DNA from: Reticulitermes lucifugus | Taxonomy: Eukaryota; Arthropoda; Insecta; Blattodea; Rhinotermitidae | Assembly (NCBI GenBank): GCA_026260175.1 | Contig: JAKCWW010004191.1 | Location: 18,519-42,703, forward strand | Direction of reading: 5' to 3' | DNA: 24,185 nucleotides | Part shown: in pieces, positions 1-7,020 of the stretch | Layout of the letters: every line of letters begins with the position of its first letter | Numbering within the stretch: the stretch's first letter is position 1 | Position numbers and translations under genes: made by a program | Notes under the pieces: generated by a model | Database searches by the model: none | What the model was told of the DNA's origin: nothing | What the model saw: only the letters and a program-made list of their open reading frames with translations

Positions 1-233
1 GGGGGTCTCGTTCGTAAAAGCCACTAAATCAAATACATGTTGTCAAGGGACATACAGCACTTAATGTACCACTATGTATGTCCCTTGACAACATGTATTT
101 GATTTAGTGGCTTTTACGAACAAGACCCCCTGAGGATGGACTGAGGTCCGAAACATATGCAGGGGCGTATAATAATATAGACGCTACAATAAAAGTGGTT
201 CAATTGTGTATCAGTTGGTTATCAATTTATTAA
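1..233 (+). mobile_element. Right part of a small palindromic foldback element, truncated by the window edge
   Basis: Bases 1-56 are the reverse complement of 75-130 with one mismatch (base 9 against 122), leaving an 18-base loop. The right arm runs straight into a hammerhead-like motif at 126-165. The 3' end (about 204-233) reads TTGTGTATCAGTTGGTTATC and reaches a TTAA at 230-233. The foldback at 4531-7020 ends in closely similar sequence (TTGTGCATTAGCTGGTTTTA, then TTAA), so I place both in one family. The left arm begins at base 1 with GGGGG, the complement of the hammerhead stem I strand, so the window appears to cut the element inside its left motif. It lies in the intron before the last NCKX exon. 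No coding capacity is visible. Confidence 0.7.
126..165 (+). ncRNA. Hammerhead-ribozyme-like motif, probably inactive
   Basis: The order fits a type I hammerhead: stem I strand CCCC (126-129), core CTGAGGA (130-136), stem II GGAC/GTCC around TGAG (138-149), GAAA (150-153), a palindromic CATATG as short or dimeric stem III (154-159), then the stem I partner GGGG (162-165). The expected UH before the cleavage site reads CA (160-161), so the key U is lost. An extra T (137) sits between the core and stem II, which the standard hammerhead consensus does not have. The hairpin itself is certain; the ribozyme identity is inference. Confidence 0.45.
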
Positions 234-874
234 TTCAAAAGATGCACAGTGATACTAATATGAAACATAGGAATGATATAAATAAAATATGGATGTTACC
301 TATATATGAATTTGTACTTAGATTGTTTAATATTGACTGGCAGAATAAAGATGTTCACCATTTTAAATGTTTCAAGATAAGATTTCAAATTAATATTTTG
401 AATGTGATCCCATCTTTGAAAGTTTTAGCCACTACATACTGTGATACTGGCAAGGAAAGCAAATGTGTCACATGTGAAGTAGGGATATTTCTCCTTGTTA
501 TAGACATAAAGATGTAAATTTTTATTTCTTTAAATACATACTGTATCAGATGTTACAAATGAAGGTCACAGATCCCAATGAGATCTATATGATATATCAC
601 ATGTGCAAGTTTCATGTGATTAACTGCTTTTAAAGAAATTGATAAATTTTGATTTGAGCCTCATATAAACAGGGAATTATGTAGGACTGATCAAGTAAAA
701 AATTAACTTCACTGGACAACTTTTAGTATACATCTACCTTACCACATTAAATCATAAACCAGTCAGTAGTTTTGGGGGAAGAATATGTAGACTGATAGAT
801 GGATGGAGAGGTAGAGAGACAGAACTAACATGCAAGTTGTGAATTAATTTGGTGAACTGATGTATTTCTTGCAG
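166..874 (+). other. Intron of the NCKX gene (3' part)
   Basis: AT-rich non-coding sequence between the foldback element and the acceptor at 871-874. The acceptor is preceded by TGTATTTCTTGCAG, with a plausible branch-point sequence (CTGAT, about 857-861) just upstream. A 103-codon open frame at 206-517 starts inside the foldback end, matches no family I know, and looks like a chance frame. The intron's 5' end lies outside the window. Confidence 0.7.
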
Positions 875-1074
875 GGCTTACATATTCCACTCTCTCTCTG
901 CTTTCAACTGTCTTGTTTCTGGTAGTGGCAACTCATCTTAATGGTTGGAAGCTGGACAAGAAATATGGAATCATTCTTATGGTATGGTACCTCTTATTTA
1001 TAACATTTGCCAGTTTATATGAACTCAATGTGTTTGGTAACCTGAATCCACCAGAGTGCCCCAGCAACTATTAG
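875..1074 (+). CDS. Na+/K+/Ca2+ exchanger (SLC24, NCKX3/4 or zydeco type), last coding exon
   Basis: The exon starts after TTTCTTGCAG, carries two bases of a split codon (xGG), then encodes 65 residues and a TAG at 1072-1074. It reads LTYSTLSLLSTVLFLVVATH, then NGWKLDKKYGIILMVWYLLF, then ELNVFGN...PPECPSNY. This is the C-terminus of K+-dependent Na+/Ca2+ exchangers: two last membrane helices joined by a short basic loop (NGWKLDKK), and a short tail of the ExNVF...NxPxCP type. That tail is closer to vertebrate NCKX3/4 and, I think, insect zydeco than to NCKX1/2 or Nckx30C. The family exports Ca2+ with K+ in exchange for Na+ across the plasma membrane. All earlier exons, including the catalytic alpha repeats, are outside the window. 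The family call is firm; the paralogue is inferred from memory, so I give no symbol. Confidence 0.88.
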
Positions 1075-1477
1075 ACATGTATGGATACTTTAGTATCTCT
1101 TGCTATAACTAAACCTTCATGGAAATTTCCTACTTGAGTATGAGGAGAACAGCAACCTTGCTAAAGCAGGGGCAAGGGAAACACTCATTGTATTCTCACC
1201 CCAAATACTTTATCCAGCTACTTACTAGTATGACACAGTATTGTGTATTCAAGTTTATTCCCTCAAACTCAGAACACTTCCAATATCTCTGGACAATAAC
1301 AGTTTCCTTATCATGTTGTAGCAGCTTATATATAATTATATTTAAAGATGAATAGCAATTTTGACAGGTTTTTGCAGTATTTTGATTTCAGCAGGCTGAA
1401 ATTTGACAACATTCACAAATGAGTTTAAGGTGTGAGATAGGAGGTTCTAACAGCATTGAGTGTCCTGTGAGATGAGA
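1075..1477 (+). other. Probable 3' UTR and downstream flank of the NCKX gene
   Basis: No second gene is visible here. The stretch directly follows the NCKX stop and is probably at least partly its 3' UTR. I find no convincing AATAAA in the first 400 bases, so the transcript end is not set. A 78-codon frame at 1119-1355 has no recognisable content. Confidence 0.4.
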
Positions 1478-1590
1478 TAATGTGTAGTCTGGCAGAAAGG
1501 TACCAACATTTTGGAGAAACCTGCTGCCTCTGTGTTATGGAGGCTACACAGTGTCACATCCCAGAAGGCCATAATGTTACTTTTAAGGTA
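1478..1590 (+). repeat. Dispersed palindromic repeat, copy 1 (tagtctggtag... family)
   Basis: It reads TGTGTAGTCTGGCAGAAAGG, then TACCAACATTTTGGAG, and later CTACACAGTGTCACATCCCA. The same blocks recur in the copy at 23920-24085, and shorter pieces at 11111-11175 and 12363-12420. TGTGTAG at 1481-1487 is the reverse complement of CTACACA at 1544-1550, so this copy is a shrunken palindrome. From memory, this family is widespread in insect genomes and yields spurious peptides of the type VFWD...CSLV.RYQ.FGGTCC. The frame here (CSLAERYQHFGETCC) shows that pattern and is not a gene. Confidence 0.65.
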
Positions 1591-1829
1591 TGTTTTACTT
1601 CATATTGCTTCTGTAGCTTGGAAAACATCCTTCATTTCACACATCTAAGCACTTCTGGAAAGAAATAATTAAAAGATTTCAGCATTTTGAAGATGACCTA
1701 TTGCTGTCTAATAGCCAGAATATCTGTAGTGAAAGGCCAAACATGCCTGCAAGAACCGTCATTTAGACCCTTGAACACATGGGGTCTTACATACTTGTCC
1801 ATGCTGGGAGTTTTGGAAGAATAACATTA

Positions 1830-2808
1830 CAGTAATCCCCCAGCAAATGAGCAATCTCTGCATGAGTTTTCACTTGTATGAGATGCACAAATTATTAAAG
1901 GTGTTCCTCCACTTACAAACAAGCTCCAGAAGTCTGTCTGTAAGTCAAGTTTTGTGTAAGTTCAATTTTGCTCCTGTCAACGCCAAGCATATTGTAAATA
2001 ATAAAAAAAGGATGAACTGCACACCTACAGTATGGTAGGCATATGTCACGTAGTGCAGTACTATATATCTTGCCACAAACTGTTAGCTTCTGGCTGTCAG
2101 TCACAGAGAGGAGCTGTAAAAGTTGCATAATCTCCTGTAGACAGGTAACTGGACACACAGACATGTTTGGTGGTATCTCTGAAAGTATGTAATTTGCTAT
2201 TCGTCAGAAAAGGAGCACTGTAACTGTTTTGCAATTTGTGAGCCCATTTTGGCTTATACAAGGTCTTTCCTCCTGCAAACTGTTGTTCCTGGGAACCCTT
2301 CTTGGCTGTCATCAGTTCTTGAATATGCTGAAGTGTGCAGAACATCTTGACATCTCTAAGCAGTCTGCACAAAAACAGCAGCACTGGAATATCTCTCATT
2401 GTTCACATAGCTTTGTTGTAAATTTCGTTCTTCTGGGTGTTAATCATTTTTCATTGATTAAATCTTAAGGAATTTTTGTGTATTATATTTTTGATAAGGA
2501 TGATATCTAATTTTTATGACTTTTCCACTGAACTTTAATGGCATAACTATTGTTAATACATTGGTTAATGACTAAGAGTGTTGTTTAAATATAGTAATTG
2601 ACCATTAGTGCTACTTTTTTCTACGTAGTCACCTTTCTGTGTGGTATTAAGATGAATTTTGTATGTACTGGAAGAACTGCTTTACCTCTGGAACCGATTA
2701 AAATTTATAACATGGGAAGTAATCAGAAATTACTTTTTGCTTTATGAATTTTTTTCTTACGAACAGTTTTTGAGGAATGAATTAAGCTCATATACCATGG
2801 GATTACTG
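1830..2808. mobile_element. Nonautonomous Tigger/pogo-like DNA element, about 979 bp
   Basis: The element starts CAGTAATCCC (1830-1839) and ends GGGATTACTG (2799-2808), with a TA on each side (1828-1829 and 2809-2810). An ATGAGC block a few bases inside also matches between the ends, so the terminal inverted repeats are imperfect but real. Inside the left end there is CACTTACAAACAAGC, and near the right end CTTACGAACAGTTTTTGAGG, the kind of inner-end sequence I associate with Tigger-like elements. No transposase frame of meaningful length is present, and the short frames inside match nothing. TA duplication is shared by pogo and Tc1/mariner, so the superfamily is inferred from the end sequence. 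Confidence 0.6.
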
Positions 2809-3164
2809 TAATGCTTATAAACTGCAGTGTATGAAGTGCTGAAAGTAGCTTCAAATTTTCTTTGGCAGGGCATGTTTCTTCTCATTTTTAATGCCTCACA
2901 CTAATGATAGTCCAAGAAGAATCGATTTAAAATCGGTAGATCTTGTTTGTGGAATGGCAGGGTTTAGAAGTGATTTCAGGGCCATTTCACTTCGAACACA
3001 AATGGTAACTAAATTTGTGTGATAAAAGCTGTTGTGTTGCATATTTTGAGGTGATAATATTTTACTGGAAGAATGTCTATGTGAAAATGACTTCATATTG
3101 CCAACAACCATTGTGTTGACTTTTAAGATTCAAACCAAACAAAGCAGAACTTACGAGATGTTAT
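2809..3164. other. Non-coding, nothing recognised
   Basis: I see no exon, RNA gene or repeat structure here beyond short chance frames. Confidence 0.5.
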
Positions 3165-3350
3165 ATTTTAACCTGTATTGTCCTAAGCTACCATATGCTG
3201 TTCTCTAAAATATACTGGCAAATGGCTTAGCATGCCATGTGGTGGTCTCTGTGTGTTTACTTAGTAGCAATTGAAACATTTACGATAAGCCAGAAGAACT
3301 CAGGCCATCACGAGATAAATTGGCATTTAAAAACCATCTCCTGAAAGTTA
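3165..3350 (+). repeat. Dispersed repeat of unknown class, copy A
   Basis: It is collinear and on the same strand as 12842-13027. Shared blocks include CTTAGCATGCCAT against CCTAGCATGCCAT, GGTCTCTGTGTGTTTACTT against GGTCTCTGTATGTTTACTT, TAGCAATT, AAGCCAGAA, and CAGGCCATCA. Many substitutions and small indels separate the copies, so both are old. No terminal structure or protein signature lets me name the family. Confidence 0.6.
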
Positions 3351-4530
3351 ATATGAATTAACATCAAAGGGGTTTATTTTTCAAATCAACTGACACTCCA
3401 GCACCCCTGAGGAACCACAGAAATCATATAATAATTTAAATTATATACGAAACATTGTATTCCATTACTGGACACATAGAAAGTTCAAGATATGTTGTTC
3501 TTCTAGTGAAAGGTGGGAATGAATGCAGAAATGCTTTTGACTGAAGAACAGAAATGCGTAAGTAAATAAATGCATTGAGTTCACTATTGTCTAGGCGGAA
3601 ATGGCATTTCTAAATAGCCAATAGTAAAGTGTGTCCTGTAGTAATACTGCCATATTAGAGTGATTTGGTAAAACTATTTAACAACATGTTTAACTCATCA
3701 GACTATTACAGGTAACATAAACATAATATGGAACATAATTATTATAAAAAGTATTCTAATTTGATAAATATTTAATTTGTTAATATACATAATATAATCT
3801 TAGTCTTAGAAGTATATTAAATAATTAGGGCAACATAAAATAAATGTCTTGTATGGCTTAAATATTTTTGAAGCTGTTTGAGTGTAAATGTAATTGTTTG
3901 TCACCTTACACAGTTCATACTAAGCAGCTGCTTTCAGTACATATTGATGGGGATAAATCAAAATAAGCATCATTAAAACATATTATGGGTGGTTCATTTA
4001 TTCGCTCATTCTCAGACAACGTAAGACAATAATTCAGAGCCTTACTAATAAGCATCATTGTCTAGTTACCTTAAAGATATATACATTATTAAAATAATTG
4101 CAATTAATATTAGTAATTAAGGAAGAGAAATACTAATTAATATGCCAAATAGTAATAGATGAATGAAGCTAACACATATTTGTTGGAAATGTTCCCTTTC
4201 ATAAAATGTTATAATTTCTCTTTGTGTGATTGTTTATTTTGGTGATAATTTTAATTTAATGCATTAAACTGCTTGCCATAACATGATTATAAAATTGATA
4301 AGCATCCTATGATTTGTGGAAAAATAAGTTTTTTCAGATGATCGTCCCTGTTGGTGTCAAATAAAACTGTCTCTGAATCAAACTGAAAATTTTTCTCAAA
4401 AACATAATTTTAAGAAATGTGTCATTGCATTTATACATAAATCTGACAGCAGTTCTAAGTGGTTGATTTATTCTCCTCAGAAGATACATGCAGCAAGCTT
4501 TGAAATGTTGGAATGTTCTAAATAAGGAAT
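3351..4530. other. AT-rich non-coding stretch
   Basis: Very AT-rich with no open frame of note, no recognisable repeat ends and no RNA gene. I see nothing to annotate here. Confidence 0.5.
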
Positions 4531-4586
4531 TTAAGTTAAAACCAACTAATGCACAAGATTGTTAGCAGAGTAAGATGTATTTGTAA

Positions 4587-4629
4587 CCCCTACATACGTT
4601 TCGGCAATCAAGTTACCATCCTCAGGGGG
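4587..4629 (-). ncRNA. Hammerhead-ribozyme-like motif, intact copy (left arm)
   Basis: On the minus strand: CCCC (stem I), core CTGAGGA, one extra T, stem II GGTAA/TTGCC around CTTGA, GAAA, palindromic CGTATG, TA, then GGGG (stem I partner). Stem II pairs fully, with one G-U. The core bases, GAAA and a UA before the predicted cleavage point are all present, in type I order. CGTATG can form only one base pair within a molecule, but pairs six with a second copy (using G-U), as in dimeric hammerheads known from Penelope-like elements. The extra T after the core departs from the consensus, so the name is a working label. Confidence 0.5.
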
Positions 4630-4951
4630 CGTTCATCAAAGAATCACAAGCAACTATGGCATCCAGATACACACACATTTGACATTACATTGGAAGCACT
4701 CATGCCGCTCACAATATTAAAATGAATAGATGCATATAGCCATAATATCAAACATTAAGAGCAATAATACGTGTCTGAATCAGTGATTATAAGCTAATAC
4801 GCCATATAACACAAAGTAAAATTATGTACAAACATTATTTTTACATGATTCAACTTAGACGTTTTAAAACGTATAACAATTTTCTAAAAATGTTTAACTG
4901 GGTATAGGCCATGTATACAATCATATAGTTGAGCTACGTCAATCTCGTCCT

Positions 4952-5156
4952 GTAGCGTGGTATGTTACGTGTCCGGTGAAGTGCAGTGTACTAAGTGTAC
5001 ACTAAACTTCACCGGACACATAACATACCACGCTACAAGTACACTACATGGTGAAGTGTAGTTTACACTTAGTACACTACACTTCACTGGACATGCAACA
5101 TACCACGCTACAAGTACACTACAATTCACTTGACACGTAACACCACGCTACAGGAC
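4952..5156. repeat. Central satellite of direct and inverted ~40-base units
   Basis: The unit is roughly TACACTACACTTCAC, YGGACACRTAACA, TACCACGCTACAAG. Three direct copies end in ACCACGCTACA at about 5038, 5117 and 5152. One inverted copy starts TGTAGCGTGGTATGTTACG at 4951. The first inverted/direct pair (4951-4983 with 5006-5038) makes a near-perfect hairpin. This segment is the apex of the 4531-7020 foldback and probably arose by slippage or snap-back at the palindrome centre. Confidence 0.7.
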
Positions 5157-5400
5157 AAGATCGACGTAGCTCAACTATATGATTGTATACATGGCCTGTA
5201 GCCAGTTAAACATTTTTAGAAAACTGTTATATGTGTTAAATGTCTAAGTTGAATCACATAAAAGAAATTTGTATATAATTTTACTCTGTGTTATATGGTG
5301 TATTAGCTTATAGTCACTGATTCAGACACATGTATTATTCCTCTTAATGTTTGGTATTATGGCTATATGCATCTATTCATTTTAATATTGTGAGCAGCAT

Positions 5401-6846
5401 ATTTATATTTATATTTACATTCCTATTTCTTAGATCCATCTTCCGCCATACACGGATTGAATATGAAATTGGTCACAGTTAAGATACGGATGCAAATAGC
5501 ATCTATGTTCAATAGTAATAAGACAAGTTACAAAGAAACACAATACAAACAATGTAACAAATGAGAAATGGAATAGTAATAATCATAAATAATAAACCCA
5601 CATTATATATCCATACAGTAAATGTTCAATAATACAAAGAATAGCACTCCATTATCCATAGTTAGGTATAGTAACAATACATCTAAAATTAGTTCATACA
5701 TCATAAAATGTATATGTAATTAAATATATTATTAGTTAGTAATGTGCAAGGTAGACAAGAACTCATCAATAGAATAAAAAACATTCATTGCAAGATACCT
5801 TCATAAATCATTCCAAAACCTGGATGTATTGTTTTGGAGATGAACTATATTAGAAGGTAGTGCATTAAATACTTTTATTGACAAATAAAGTACGCCTTTC
5901 TGAATAGCAGAAAGTTTCACAGATGGTATATGAAGTTTATTTTTCTGCCTCGTGTTTATACCACGAAGTGTGTAATTAGTCTGATAGATATCTGGGTTTC
6001 CTACTACAAACATCACCATGGCATAAATATACATACTAGGTACAGTGAGTATGTCTAACTTCTTGAAAGCCTCCCTACAGGAGCTCCTATGCCCTAGTCC
6101 CAGCATAATCCATAATAATATCTTGGAAGTACTATGTTTTATCAAAAAATTGGAAGGTAATTTGAAATGCAATTTCCAGATGTATGATTATAATACAAGA
6201 GGTAAAAATAAATTATTTATCCAAGACTGCAATACAGCTCTTTATCAGAACAGTGTAATAAATAAGGCAATTAGATTATATAACAAGTTACCGGAAAGAA
6301 NAAGAACTTTAAAAAATTTTAGATGTTTTAAAAAGGAGGTAAAATTATTGCTGATCTCGAATACCTTTTATTCGATTGATGAGTTTCTTAAGTCCAAATC
6401 CCTTTAGACCTAAACAGAGATGCCTGCGTGTGCACATTAATTGTATTTTATATAGTGGTGATTTTATTGTTTGTACAGATGTGATTTGAAATTTATTAAT
6501 AGTTGGCCTTGCTTGCATGTTGTAAGGATTATTGTGACTTGTCCAAGGTCGATGTAGACTAAATGGATGAATAAATTGAAATGAACCCTTTTTTGAATCA
6601 AGAATACATTTCATATTGATGCTGAAGTACCCCAAAAAATAATTCCATAGCTGACTATAGAATGGAAATATGCAAAATAAACCATTCGTAATGTTTTTAG
6701 ATTAAGTGTATAAGACAGTTTCCTCATCATGTAACAGACAGAGCTCAGCTTTTTTGACAGTTCTTCTGAGTGCAATTTCCAGTTTAGGTGACTATTTAGT
6801 TGTAGACCTAAGAATCTAATGCATTCAGCAACTTTAAAAAGTTGAC
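5401..6846 (-). mobile_element. 3' fragment of an APE-type LINE, split by a second LINE
   Basis: Two minus-strand pieces of one 5'-truncated LINE. The piece at about 6588-6838 translates as the end of the reverse transcriptase: FLGLQLNSHLNW, then KKLSSVCYMMRKLSYTLNL, then TLRMVYFAYFHSIVSYGIIF and WGTSASI with a stop. The piece at 5801-6121 continues as RSSCREAFKKLDILTVPS, GINTRQKNKLHIPSVKLS and VLYLSIKVFNALPSNI. The LINE at 19140-22085 has the same order of blocks, and the two 3' ends share CATTTCTTAGATCC-like sequence next to an AT-rich tail. The insertion interrupts the foldback's right arm between GAGCAGCAT (5392-5400) and CATGAGTGC (6847), leaving at most a short CAT duplication. The frame is broken and not functional. 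Confidence 0.75.
6122..6587 (+). mobile_element. 3' fragment of a second LINE, opposite strand, nested in the first
   Basis: The plus strand encodes LEVLCFIKKLEGN, then YDYNTRGKNKLFIQDCNTAL, VINKAIRLYNKLPE, and FYSIDEFLKSKSL with a stop at 6405-6407. This is the terminal segment of a LINE ORF2, aligned with the same region of the surrounding minus-strand LINE but clearly of another subfamily. About 180 bases of 3' UTR follow, ending near AATAAATTGAAATGAA. The host LINE reads LIQK at the right border and resumes at KILLWIMLGLGHRSSC on the left, so the fragment landed inside an already inserted element. An ambiguous base lies at 6301. I could not define a target duplication. Confidence 0.7.
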
Positions 6847-6921
6847 CATGAGTGCTTCCAATGCAGTGTCAAATGTGTGAATATCTGGATGCCATAGTTG
6901 CTTGTGATTCTTTGATGAATG

Positions 6922-6964
6922 CCCCCTGAGAATGGCAACTTGATTGCTGAAACGTATGTAGGGG
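6922..6964 (+). ncRNA. Hammerhead-ribozyme-like motif, core-mutated copy (right arm)
   Basis: This is the mirror copy of 4587-4629. It has CCCC (6922-6925), core CTGAGAA (6926-6932), T, stem II GGCAA/TTGCT around CTTGA, GAAA (6949-6952), CGTATG, TA (6959-6960) and GGGG (6961-6964). The core carries A at 6931 where hammerheads need G8, the general acid base, so this copy should not cleave. Stem II also has a G-T closing pair. Confidence 0.5.
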
Positions 6965-7020
6965 TTACAAATACATCTTACTCTGTTAATAATATTGTGC
7001 ATTAGCTGGTTTTAACTTAA

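Larger units (their letters stand above)
4531..7020. mobile_element. Long foldback element with outward hammerhead-like motifs in both arms
   Basis: The left arm (4531-about 4951, 421 bases) is the reverse complement of a right arm split in two: about 5157-5400 and 6847-7020 (418 bases in all). The outer ends are TTAAGTTAAAACCA and TGGTTTTAACTTAA. The arms' complementarity stops at TTAA, which could be a target duplication. Without the 1446-base LINE insertion at 5401-6846 the element is about 1.04 kb. The centre (4952-5156) is a satellite of direct and inverted copies. Each arm carries a hammerhead-like motif about 55 bases from its outer end, pointing outward. No protein is encoded by the original element. 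Possible identities are a Penelope-like element derivative with inverted terminal repeats, a hammerhead-bearing nonautonomous retroelement, or a foldback DNA transposon with TTAA targets. Confidence 0.75.

Noticed and set aside
206..517. 103-codon open frame on the plus strand
   Set aside because: It starts inside the foldback end, lies in the NCKX intron, and matches no family. Frames of this length are expected by chance here.
1480..1668. Cys-rich small protein
   Set aside because: The Cys-containing peptide is the known spurious translation pattern of a dispersed palindromic repeat.
4952..5156. CRISPR-like array
   Set aside because: The units are contiguous, both direct and inverted, without spacers, and lie at the axis of a eukaryotic foldback element.
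5801..6172. Single host gene of 123 codons on the minus strand
   Set aside because: Its sequence aligns with the C-terminal part of LINE ORF2 and its start lies in antisense sequence of the nested second LINE.
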